Assembly (NCBI GenBank): GCA_029863305.1
Contig: JAOTVR010000027.1
Span: forward strand, 1 to 39,583
Source: Gammaproteobacteria bacterium
GTDB lineage: Bacteria; Pseudomonadota; Gammaproteobacteria; Steroidobacterales; Woeseiaceae
Reading direction: 5' to 3'
DNA length: 39,583 bases
Shown here: positions 15,976 to 24,235 of the stretch, in pieces
Layout: every line of letters starts with the position of its first letter
How positions within the stretch are numbered: the first letter of the stretch is position 1
Position numbers and translations under genes: made by a program
The notes under the pieces: generated by a model
The model's database searches: none
What the model saw: only the letters and a program-made list of their open reading frames with translations
What the model was told of the DNA's origin: nothing

Positions 15976-17217
15976 GTGAGGTTGGACAAAGGCGACATCG
16001 TGACGCGCAGGCCACTCGAGGGCACTGTCGTGCTGGATCTTTCGCGGGTGCTGGCGGGGCCATGGGCGACGCAAACTCTGGCCGACCTGGGCGCCAGGGT
16101 CATCAAGATCGAACACCCCGTTCGGGGCGACGACACGCGTCACTGGGGTCCGCCGTGGCAATCCAAAGACGACAAGTCGGAGAGCGCCTATTTCCTGTCG
16201 GCAAATCGCGGCAAGGAATCCGTGGCATTGGACTTGAAAGATCCACGCGGGCAATCGATCGTAAGAAAACTCGTAAAACGCGCCGACATCATGATTGAAA
16301 ATTTTCGGGTTGGAGGGCTGGCGTCTTACGGCCTTGATTACGAGTCCATGCTAAAGATCAACCCTGCCATTGTGTATTGCTCGATCAGCGGCTTTGGGCA
16401 AACCGGTCCTTACGCAGACAAGCCGGGCTATGATTTCATTGTGCAGGCGATGAGCGGCCTGATGAGCATTACCGGCGACACCCATCCGATCAAGACCGGT
16501 GTCGCCGTGTCTGACCTGTTCGCAGGACTGTACGCGACGATCGGCATTCTGGCGGCGTACGCGCAGGCAAAAGCGACCGGGAAAGGGGACCACATCGATA
16601 TTTCGCTGCTGGAGGCGCAATTAGCCACGTTGGCCAATCAGTCGTTGAATTATCTGGTGTCTGAAGAGAGTCCCCGGCTCTCGGGCAATGCACACCCGAA
16701 TATCGTGCCCTATCAGGTATTTGAGACGGCGGATCACGCGATCGTTATCGCAGTCGGCAATGACCGGCAGTTTGAGGCTTTGTGCCGCGTAATCGGTTCG
16801 CCGGAGTTGAGTGCCGATACACGTTTCATGACAAATCCCGCGCGAGTGCGAAACCGGGACGTGCTGGTGCCGCTGATCGCCCATGCAATATCGGAGCGCG
16901 ACGCGGCCTTCTGGCTCGAAGCGCTCGATCAGGGCGGCATTCCTGCCGGTCCTGTGAATACGATTGGCGCGGCGTTTGCCGACCGACAGGTAGTCGAGCG
17001 CGGGGTGGTCGAGCGATTGCACCGTGCGGATCTCGGCCCGGTACCGACCGTGCGTTCGCCATTGCGCTTCCGTAATTCTGACGTTATGAGCGATCGCCCG
17101 CCGCCGGCGCTTGGCGATTCGACGTTCTCGGTTTTAACTGAAGCAGGCCTCAGCCGCAGCGAAATTTCTGCTTTGATCGCTGCTGGTGTGGCGGTGGGTG
17201 AAAGCGATGAAACCTAG
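15976..17217 (+). CDS. CaiB/BaiF-type (class III) CoA-transferase
   Basis: 413 residues, typical of family III CoA-transferases, which move CoA between carboxylic acids. The N-terminus has LEGTVVLDLSRVLAGPWATQ and DLGARVIKIEHP; later come LSANRGKESVALDLKDP and YCSISGFGQTGPYADKPGYD. The likely catalytic Asp is in GVAVSDLFAGLYA (Asp180). GTG at 15976 has TGGAGA 5-6 bases upstream; GTG at 16000, nearer the conserved start, is a possible alternative. It follows dctM and probably activates the imported acid to its CoA ester. The 3' end overlaps the converging permease gene by 4 bases (CTAG). Confidence 0.9.
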   Translation: MRLDKGDIVTRRPLEGTVVLDLSRVLAGPWATQTLADLGARVIKIEHPVRGDDTRHWGPPWQSKDDKSESAYFLSANRGKESVALDLKDPRGQSIVRKLVKRADIMIENFRVGGLASYGLDYESMLKINPAIVYCSISGFGQTGPYADKPGYDFIVQAMSGLMSITGDTHPIKTGVAVSDLFAGLYATIGILAAYAQAKATGKGDHIDISLLEAQLATLANQSLNYLVSEESPRLSGNAHPNIVPYQVFETADHAIVIAVGNDRQFEALCRVIGSPELSADTRFMTNPARVRNRDVLVPLIAHAISERDAAFWLEALDQGGIPAGPVNTIGAAFADRQVVERGVVERLHRADLGPVPTVRSPLRFRNSDVMSDRPPPALGDSTFSVLTEAGLSRSEISALIAAGVAVGESDET

Positions 17218-18584
17218 TTCCGGCGTTTGATTTCGGCCCATCGAATCAGGATTTCGCCAATAGCGATCATCACAATCGCGCCGAACAGAACGGGAAATTG
17301 CAGGCCCTCGCCAGGCGTATATACGAACAATGCTATTGATGCGGCCAATATCAGGATACAAACCCAGGCGAGCACAATTGCAGTCGAATCACCACCGGGG
17401 ACTTTGTACGGCCTGGTCCGATCCGTGTCGCTATTGCGTGATTTGATGTAGGCGAAGAGCATGCCGATATAAGGCAGCAGGAAAATAACGGCACTGAAAG
17501 CGAATAGCGACCAGAACAGGTCGCCGTTTGAGGTTGACATGAAACCATAGAGCAACAGCGTGATGGTGCCGAATACTCCCATCGCGATTGCAGCGCCGAC
17601 TGGCGTGCCCAATTCCTTGCTTTCAATGCCAAATAACGACGGTAATTCGCCTTCCTGAGCCGCCTCCGCCGCAGCGCGATTGCACCCCAACGCCCAGGTA
17701 ACGCCGTTGGAGAAGAACGTGTAAAGCGCGGCAACACCCAGAATCATGACGAACAGTTCTCCGAATCCACCGTCATCGAAAAACAGGCGCAGCGTATCCA
17801 TCAGACCTTCAACGAGATCGATGTCGGACGTTGGTAGTGCGGCAAGCACGGCGATAGTTGCTGCCGTATACAGCACGATGATGATCGCGCCGGAAATGAA
17901 AATCGAGCGCGGTACATCTCGCGCCGGATCGACCATCTCCTCGCTACTGGCACTCACGAGTTCGAATCCCAACATGCCGTATATGATGGCCGGTATGTAT
18001 TGCGCTCCGGAACTCCAGTTCGGCGCCAGTGTTTCGAGAGTGATGGCGTTTGCCATACCGTGTTCCCGCGTATACAGAACGGCGCCGACAATAATTGCGA
18101 GAAACACGGTGATTTTCAGTATGGCACCCAGGTTTGGAATCCACTTGCCAATGTCGAGGGTGATGGCATTCAAGCCCACTGCAATCCAAAGTAGCGATAT
18201 GCCAATCGCGATTTGCATAGCGAGCGACAGGTCAGGAAAAAAAAGTTGCCGGAGTACGCCAGCAAACAAAATGAATATGGCTGGAATCCAGACTGCAGTA
18301 TTGACCCAATAACCCCAGCTAACGCGCGAGCCCCAGCGCCCGCCGAAAGCGTTTCTGACCCAGGCATAAATGCCGCCTTGTTCCGGATAGGTGCAGCCCA
18401 TCTCGGCGCAGATCATCGCGAAGGGTACAAAAAACACGATGCCCAGGAAGATCCACCAGAAAATACTCGAGGATCCTATAGAGGCTGCAGCGGCGAGTGT
18501 GTCCAGAAGCAGTATCGCGGATACGGTGAATAACACCATGTCCGTTTTTCGGAGTGTTTTATGGCGCGTGATGTTTTCGTTCAT
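17214..18584 (-). CDS. APC-superfamily amino acid/amine permease
   Basis: 456 residues with about 12 hydrophobic helices. APC features are the Gly-rich first helix region, YPEQGGIYAWVRNAFGGRWG (the consensus GG-Y motif after helix 2) and the conserved MLGFELVSASSEEMVDP region of helix 6. It imports or exchanges an amino acid or polyamine across the inner membrane. The ATG at 18584 overlaps the stop of the upstream aminotransferase (ATGA), so the two are coupled; their substrates are probably the same. No independent ribosome site seen. Glutamate/GABA antiporter-like or PuuP-like function are both possible. Confidence 0.9.
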   Translation of the reverse strand: MNENITRHKTLRKTDMVLFTVSAILLLDTLAAAASIGSSSIFWWIFLGIVFFVPFAMICAEMGCTYPEQGGIYAWVRNAFGGRWGSRVSWGYWVNTAVWIPAIFILFAGVLRQLFFPDLSLAMQIAIGISLLWIAVGLNAITLDIGKWIPNLGAILKITVFLAIIVGAVLYTREHGMANAITLETLAPNWSSGAQYIPAIIYGMLGFELVSASSEEMVDPARDVPRSIFISGAIIIVLYTAATIAVLAALPTSDIDLVEGLMDTLRLFFDDGGFGELFVMILGVAALYTFFSNGVTWALGCNRAAAEAAQEGELPSLFGIESKELGTPVGAAIAMGVFGTITLLLYGFMSTSNGDLFWSLFAFSAVIFLLPYIGMLFAYIKSRNSDTDRTRPYKVPGGDSTAIVLAWVCILILAASIALFVYTPGEGLQFPVLFGAIVMIAIGEILIRWAEIKRRN

Positions 18585-19975
18585 GACCGTTTGATGCCGA
18601 ATTCGGCGGCGGTCGAATCCAGGGCGGTGATCAGCCTGTCAATCAGCGTATCGATTTCATCCCTGGAGCAAATAAGTGGCGGCGCCGAAATTATGCTGTC
18701 ACCCACTGCTCTTACCATAAGCCCGCCGGCGACCGCCGCGTTGCGGCAATGAAGCGCGCCGCCGCATTCCGGTGCGAGCCTTTCCCGAGAGTTTTTATTC
18801 CTGACCAATTCGAACGCGGCAAGCATGCCCATCGTTCGAACCTCGCCCACAACAGGATGTCCGGCGAGTTCTCCGGCACGTTCATTAAAGTAAGGTCCGA
18901 TGTTCGAGGCAACATGTTCGATCATGTGCTGGTCTAGCAGAATATCGAGCGTGGCACTGCCTGCAGCGCACGCAGCAGGATGGCCGGAGTAGGTGTAACC
19001 GTGCGCGAATTCGCCTCCGCCCGAGGTCAGGACGTCGGCGATTTTGTCGTTGATCGCGACGCCACCGAGCGGCTGGTAGCCGTTCGTAACTCCCTTTGCG
19101 AATGTCATCAGGTCAGGTTCGGTCGCAAAGGCCTCACTACCAAACCAGCGGCCGGTACGACCGAAACCGCAGATGACTTCATCGCTGATGAACAGGATGT
19201 CGTGTTCGTCGCAAATTCTCTGAATCTCGGGCCAATACGTACTCGGTGGTACGATGACCCCGCCCGCACCCTGAATGGGCTCGGCGATGAAGGCGGCGAC
19301 GTTGTCTGCACCGAGTTCTTCTATCTTTTGCTCCAGGTCCCGGGCGGAGATCACGCCGAACTCCTCGGGACTGTTGTCACCACCATCTTTGTACCAGTAG
19401 GGCTGGGCGATGTGATTCACGTAGGACAATCCTGTGAATTGCTTGTGCATGGCGCTCATGCCACCGAGGCTGGCGGCAGCAATGGTGCTGCCGTGATAGG
19501 CGTTTTGCCGGCTGATGATGTGCTTCTTGTCCGGTTGGCCGAGGAGATCGAAGTATCGATGCACTATTCGAATATTCGTATCGTTTGCTTCCGAGCCCGA
19601 ACTCGTAAAAAAGAAATGTTTGAACTGCTTCGGTGTTACGTCGACGAGGCGCCTCGCTAGTGTAACCGCAGCATCGTTGGAGCAGCCGAAGAAGCTGTTG
19701 TAGTAGGGCAGTTGCTCGAGTTGCCCGGCAATCGCCGACTTGATGGATGACTGGCTGTAGCCGAGATTGCAGCACCACAATCCGGACATGCCATCCAGGA
19801 GTTCGCGGCCGTTTGAGTCGCGTATGTAAATGTGCTCCGCCTGCGCGTAGATCGTGCCACCGGATTGGGCGTATTCGTGCCAATCCGTGAACGGGTGCAA
19901 GTGATGGGACTTGTCCAGTTCACGCCAATTGTCGCCTGGCTCGGTCGTCGGAGAGTTTTTTGCGGTCTGTACCAT
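18581..19975 (-). CDS. Class III (omega) aminotransferase, putrescine/beta-alanine:pyruvate type
   Basis: 464 residues. PLP-enzyme features are MSGLWCCNLGY, TSSGSEANDTNIR, the YHGSTIAAASLGG loop, EPIQGAGGVIVPP, SDEVICGFGRTG and the Schiff-base Lys in TFAKGVTNGYQPLGG, matching the SpuC-like group that moves amino groups from diamines, GABA or beta-alanine to pyruvate. ATG at 19975 is the sensible start: a longer frame to 20305 would overlap the divergent sulfotransferase gene and has no family-like sequence. GGTGA lies about 8 bases upstream. It is coupled to the APC permease, and a glutamine-synthetase-like ligase lies 4 kb away; together they suggest amine catabolism. Confidence 0.9.
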   Translation of the reverse strand: MVQTAKNSPTTEPGDNWRELDKSHHLHPFTDWHEYAQSGGTIYAQAEHIYIRDSNGRELLDGMSGLWCCNLGYSQSSIKSAIAGQLEQLPYYNSFFGCSNDAAVTLARRLVDVTPKQFKHFFFTSSGSEANDTNIRIVHRYFDLLGQPDKKHIISRQNAYHGSTIAAASLGGMSAMHKQFTGLSYVNHIAQPYWYKDGGDNSPEEFGVISARDLEQKIEELGADNVAAFIAEPIQGAGGVIVPPSTYWPEIQRICDEHDILFISDEVICGFGRTGRWFGSEAFATEPDLMTFAKGVTNGYQPLGGVAINDKIADVLTSGGGEFAHGYTYSGHPAACAAGSATLDILLDQHMIEHVASNIGPYFNERAGELAGHPVVGEVRTMGMLAAFELVRNKNSRERLAPECGGALHCRNAAVAGGLMVRAVGDSIISAPPLICSRDEIDTLIDRLITALDSTAAEFGIKRS

Positions 19976-20063
19976 TTCACTTTCACCGTCTGACAATGAG
20001 TGATCAACGAGCGACGTTGAAGATTGCCAGCATGGTGTCATCGTTCTTCCGAAATTGCCGTAC

Positions 20064-20073
20064 CCCTTTAGGG
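20064..20073. promoter_or_regulatory. Palindrome CCCTTTAGGG, copy 1
   Basis: A near-palindromic element, CCCTTTAGGGT with a TACCC/GGGTA frame, in the gap between the divergent aminotransferase and sulfotransferase genes. The same 11 bases recur in reverse orientation at 21761-21771. Position and repetition suggest a regulator-binding site; the regulator is unknown. Confidence 0.45.
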
Positions 20074-20167
20074 TAGGTGGAACCGCGAGCCCGGTGCAGA
20101 CAAGACCGTCGCGGGATATCATGGCCCGGCCAGTCGCTGTCGATTCGACAAGAGAATAGCCACGCAA

Positions 20168-21751
20168 ATGAAAAATGCAGAAGCCGCGCAAATCAGGAAA
20201 CTCCTGCGCCAAGGGTTCCGTTCCCTGTCGCAGGGCCGGATCAAAGAGGCCGGTGAATGTTGTCGACGTGTACTTGAACTTCAGCCCGACCTCGTACAGG
20301 GCCACTTCCTGGTCGGCCTCGTGGCGTTAGAGGCACGGGATCGGGAGACTGCATTCAAGGCGTTTGCGTCGGTAACCAAGCTGCAGAAAGATCACTCGGC
20401 CGCCTGGGCGCATCTGGCAAAATTGTTCATGACCGATGGCCAGGTAAATCGCGCCGATGCGGCATTGTCGGCAGCGATTAAAGGCGATTCGAGTGATCCC
20501 ATTGTCCAGGATTTGCTCGGGTCGGTGTATTCGCTGATGGGAGAATATGGACTGGCGAATGAGTGGTTTGAAAAAGCGGCGGCCAATAGTCCGAATCACC
20601 CACCCTACCTGTTGAATCTCGCCAATAATCTCGTCTACCACGGTCGTACCGATGAGGCCGAGACGATTCTCCGCAACATCATTGAGATTCAGCCAAACAG
20701 TGCGCAGGCTCATTGGTCGCTCGCTGGTGTTCGCAAGGCCCTGAATGACAGCCATATTCTGCAAATGCGGGAACAACTGTCGAAGACTGGCTCAAATCCG
20801 CGCGTTCAGGCGTTCTATTACTATGGAATCGGCAAGGAACTCGAAGACTTGCAGGATTGGGAGGAGGCATTCACGGCGTTTGAACTGGGCGCAAATGCCA
20901 GACGCCAAACCGTGGAATACGATGAATCGGCCGAAGTCGGCATGTTCAATTTTCTGGAGGACAATTTCGATGCGGCCTGGAACAACCAAGAGGCACACGG
21001 GCACGATTCCGCCGCGCCCATCTTCATACTGGGACAACCGCGCACCGGAACGACCCTGGTCGATCGAATCATCAGCAGTCATTCGCAAGTCCACTCGGCC
21101 GGCGAACTGCAGCAATTCGGCCTGGCGCTGCGACGACTGAGCAATCATCGGGATCCTCGACGATTTTCCGTTGAGTTTTTCGAAGCCGCGATGGGCGTGG
21201 ACGGCAAGCAGGTCGGTACCCTGTATCTGGAGTCGAGCAAGCGCATGCGTGGCAATACGCCGAGATTTGTCGACAAGCTGCCGCAAAACTACTTACTGAT
21301 TCCGCTCATCATCAAGGCGTTGCCGAACGCAAAGATAGTGCATTTGACCCGGGATCCTATGGATGCCTGTTTTTCCAGCTACAAGCAGCTATTCGCAGAT
21401 GCTTATCTGCACTCCTACGACCTGCAGGAAATGGCGCGACACCATTGCCGGTATTTGCATCTTATGCAGGTATGGCGAGATCGTTTTCCCGGCCGGTTCT
21501 TCGATATTTCCTACGAAGACACGGTCCGCGACCTGGAGAATGCGACCCGCAGGCTGATCGACTACCTGGAATTGCCGTGGGAGGACGCCTGTCTGCGGTT
21601 TCATGAACAGGCTGAAGCGGTATCGACCGCCAGTGCGGTGCAGGTACGGGAACCTGCGCATACTCGCTCGATTGGCCGCTGGCGCCGGTATCAGCATCAA
21701 CTCAGTCCGATGCAGGAAGTTCTCGAGCAGCACGGGGTCATTCCCCACTGA
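20168..21751 (+). CDS. TPR-repeat sulfotransferase
   Basis: 527 residues. The first roughly 240 are tetratricopeptide-like helical repeats (for example RIKEAGECCRRVLELQPDLV and GEYGLANEWFEKAAANSPNH). The C-terminal half is a PAPS-dependent sulfotransferase: the 5'-phosphosulfate loop is FILGQPRTGTTLVDRIIS, the 3'-phosphate motif LTRDPMDACFSSYKQLF, with a late DISYEDTVRDLE segment. This two-part architecture is common in marine bacteria, but the acceptors are mostly unknown. ATG at 20168 has a weak AGAGAA upstream. It diverges from the aminotransferase and is followed by a TonB receptor on the same strand. No signal peptide, so cytoplasmic. Confidence 0.9.
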   Translation: MKNAEAAQIRKLLRQGFRSLSQGRIKEAGECCRRVLELQPDLVQGHFLVGLVALEARDRETAFKAFASVTKLQKDHSAAWAHLAKLFMTDGQVNRADAALSAAIKGDSSDPIVQDLLGSVYSLMGEYGLANEWFEKAAANSPNHPPYLLNLANNLVYHGRTDEAETILRNIIEIQPNSAQAHWSLAGVRKALNDSHILQMREQLSKTGSNPRVQAFYYYGIGKELEDLQDWEEAFTAFELGANARRQTVEYDESAEVGMFNFLEDNFDAAWNNQEAHGHDSAAPIFILGQPRTGTTLVDRIISSHSQVHSAGELQQFGLALRRLSNHRDPRRFSVEFFEAAMGVDGKQVGTLYLESSKRMRGNTPRFVDKLPQNYLLIPLIIKALPNAKIVHLTRDPMDACFSSYKQLFADAYLHSYDLQEMARHHCRYLHLMQVWRDRFPGRFFDISYEDTVRDLENATRRLIDYLELPWEDACLRFHEQAEAVSTASAVQVREPAHTRSIGRWRRYQHQLSPMQEVLEQHGVIPH

Positions 21752-21759
21752 GTCGCACT

Positions 21760-21773
21760 AACCCTAAAGGGTT
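21760..21773. promoter_or_regulatory. Palindrome AACCCTAAAGGGTT, copy 2
   Basis: A perfect 14-base palindrome 9 bases after the sulfotransferase stop and about 96 bases before the TonB receptor ATG. It contains the reverse complement of the copy at 20064-20073. It could form a short 5-base-stem hairpin, but no T-run follows, so an operator for the receptor gene is more likely than a terminator. Confidence 0.5.
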
Positions 21774-21868
21774 ATTCTGGTCGTTCTGCGATTTGGCTAT
21801 TGTGGTTAAGCCTTGAAACAGGTCGCTCGTGCACGGGCGCTCGAAAATTACAAGATCCTGGGGGATTC

Positions 21869-24235
21869 ATGAAGCTCAGAACAAGCAATCGAAATCCATG
21901 TCGACCGCAGCGTAGTGCGGTTGCGACTGCTGTATCCACTGCCATCGTGGTCACTGCGATGAATTCCGCCGCGGTCGCGCAGGAGATCGATGAAGTTATT
22001 GTAACGGCGACCAAACGCGCCGAGTCGGTACAGGACGTACCGTTGGCGATTACGGCGTTGTCGGGTAACTTTATCGAGTCCGTCAACATGGACGATGTAA
22101 AGGACCTTATCTCCTTCACGCCGGGCATCACAGGCAACAGTCAGGACAGCTTCATCGACGCTGTCAGCGTTCGCGGTATTCGGACCCAGGATTTCGGCGT
22201 TGGTGGCGATCCCTCTGCCGCGATATTCAAGAACGAACTCTATGAAGGCCGCAACGGATCGGCCGTTACGAGCATGTACGACATCGACCGGGCAGAAATA
22301 CTGCGTGGGCCGCAGGGCTTCCTGTTTGGCCGGAACTCGATCGGTGGCGCCATCAGTATCCATACGCGCAAGGCTGACGTCGATGGCGGTATGACCGGTT
22401 ATGTCGATCTCGATGTCGGTGAACGCGGGCATGTCGTCTTTGAAGGTGCGCTGAATATTCCTGTCAGCGACGCGTTCGCGATGCGAATCGCCGGCTATTC
22501 ATCAAAAGAAGACGGATTCGTAAATAACCTGTTCGATGGGCGCGACCTTATCGAGCACGATAAACAGGCGCTGCGCTGGTCGACCGCCTATGAGACCGAG
22601 CGGTTAACGGTTAATACCCAGGTGGAGTACGAAACCCGCGAACAGTCCGGGTCGGTTTATCGGGCGATCGCCGAAGGGGATTACTGGGAGACGCTTTTGG
22701 ACGTATTTGGCGACGCCATCATCCCGCGAGGGTCGGCAAAAGATGCCGATTCGGACCAGTCGCTCGGTGACAATGACGATGCCGATATTCTCACCATCGG
22801 GGCACGCGTCGACTACGAATTCGACAATTTTACATTGACGTCAAACACCGGTTTCAAAGACCACGATTATTTCTACACCGAGGACTACGACGGCACACCG
22901 CTGGCGATTAACGACTATCAGCAGGACCAGGAAGGCGACTATTTTCAACAAGAGCTTCGCCTGACGTCTAATGATGACGGCCCGCTGTCCTGGTATGCAG
23001 GTCTGTCCTACTATAAAGAAGAGATCGACGCGGTCTTCGCTATGTCCGGTGCCGAGGACGCTTTCTGCAACTACTACGGCAATTACTACTACCCCGGTAA
23101 CGGCATTAGCGACTGCGCCAGCTTGTATGCCTACTACGGCTCGCCATTTACGCCGAGCTCCGATGGCATGCTGACGGAACCGGGGCATGTGGTTGGTGAA
23201 TTCAGCGGCTGGGCAGCGTATGTGGATCTGAGTTACGACGTGAGCGAGAGCTTCGACGTCAGTCTGGGTGTTCGCTATACCGACGACCAAAAAGACTTCA
23301 GCCTTGATGTTCCGACTCCCGAAAGCCAGTACGCGCCGGTATTTGCCTACGGATTCACTACGGCCGGTCCCATCGAATCCACGAACAGTTGGTCGGATAC
23401 ACAGATGCGACTATCCGGCCGCTACCAATTTGGCGAAGAAAGTCTGATCTATGCCAGCTATACGGAAGGCTTCAAGTCCGGTGGCTTTGGTAGTTTTGCG
23501 CTTGTTGACGGTAACGGCGACCAGATTCCCTGTTGCACGACAGACGTCGATCCCGCCTCGGGGGCCCGCTCCCGGGCGTTTGAACCCGAGACAGTCGATT
23601 CTTACGAGATAGGTTACAAGGGCAAAGTATTTGCTGGCACGACGGACATGAGCGTCTCGGGCTTCTTTTACGACTACGAGGATCTCCAGATCAGTTTTTT
23701 TGACGCGGATACCGGCGCTAACACGGTTGAAAACGTCGGTCAGGTTGACGGCGTTGGCATTGAAGGCTCCATTACGAGCCGATTCAGCGATAACTGGAAT
23801 CTGTATCTCGCGCTGAGCTGGCTCGACACGGAAGCAACCGGCGTGCAACAGGTCTGCGATGGCGATACCGCAGATAGCTGCGAGGGAAGCAGCCTGTTCT
23901 GGGCGCCGGAATGGTCTGGTGCGGCGGTATTGAACGCCAACTTTCCGGTTCGCGGGGGTGAGATTACGGGCAGCCTTGAAGCCTTCTACGAAGGCGAGCG
24001 AGGCGGCGGCTGGGGCGCTTTCCCCGAAACGATGATTGAATCGAACACCATAATGGCACTGCGAATCGGCTACCGCTCGGACAAGAACTGGTCAGCGATC
24101 GCGTACGTGGAGAACCTCACGGATGAGTTCACCTACGATGGCTTGAATAATAATGGTGGAATTTTGCCATCACATTTCTTCGGCCACAGAAGACCGCGTA
24201 CGGTCGGGATCCGATTCGGTTATGAGTGGGAATGA
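21869..24235 (+). CDS. TonB-dependent outer-membrane receptor (1)
   Basis: 788 residues. A signal peptide ends at AAVAQ, followed by a TonB box EIDEVIVTATKR, the plug domain (DVPLAITALSG, LISFTPGI, VSVRGI, EILRGPQGFLFGRNSIGGAI) and a 22-strand-type barrel with GLSYYKEEIDAVF and YASYTEGFKSGGFGSF. Two cysteine-rich extracellular loops (around CNYYGNYYYPG and IPCCTTDVD) may be disulfide-bonded. It imports an unknown substrate through the outer membrane with TonB energy. GGGGG lies 4 bases before ATG 21869. The last 14 bases overlap the next gene, a glutamine-synthetase-like ligase, which suggests a common substrate. Confidence 0.92.
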   Translation: MKLRTSNRNPCRPQRSAVATAVSTAIVVTAMNSAAVAQEIDEVIVTATKRAESVQDVPLAITALSGNFIESVNMDDVKDLISFTPGITGNSQDSFIDAVSVRGIRTQDFGVGGDPSAAIFKNELYEGRNGSAVTSMYDIDRAEILRGPQGFLFGRNSIGGAISIHTRKADVDGGMTGYVDLDVGERGHVVFEGALNIPVSDAFAMRIAGYSSKEDGFVNNLFDGRDLIEHDKQALRWSTAYETERLTVNTQVEYETREQSGSVYRAIAEGDYWETLLDVFGDAIIPRGSAKDADSDQSLGDNDDADILTIGARVDYEFDNFTLTSNTGFKDHDYFYTEDYDGTPLAINDYQQDQEGDYFQQELRLTSNDDGPLSWYAGLSYYKEEIDAVFAMSGAEDAFCNYYGNYYYPGNGISDCASLYAYYGSPFTPSSDGMLTEPGHVVGEFSGWAAYVDLSYDVSESFDVSLGVRYTDDQKDFSLDVPTPESQYAPVFAYGFTTAGPIESTNSWSDTQMRLSGRYQFGEESLIYASYTEGFKSGGFGSFALVDGNGDQIPCCTTDVDPASGARSRAFEPETVDSYEIGYKGKVFAGTTDMSVSGFFYDYEDLQISFFDADTGANTVENVGQVDGVGIEGSITSRFSDNWNLYLALSWLDTEATGVQQVCDGDTADSCEGSSLFWAPEWSGAAVLNANFPVRGGEITGSLEAFYEGERGGGWGAFPETMIESNTIMALRIGYRSDKNWSAIAYVENLTDEFTYDGLNNNGGILPSHFFGHRRPRTVGIRFGYEWE

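Noticed and set aside
19976..20305. N-terminal extension of the aminotransferase frame
   Set aside because: It overlaps the start of the sulfotransferase gene, has no aminotransferase-like sequence, and ATG 19975 gives the normal protein length with a ribosome site.
21760..21773. AACCCTAAAGGGTT as a terminator
   Set aside because: The stem is at most 5 bases with a 4-base loop and no T-run follows; the repeated copy upstream of other genes favours an operator.
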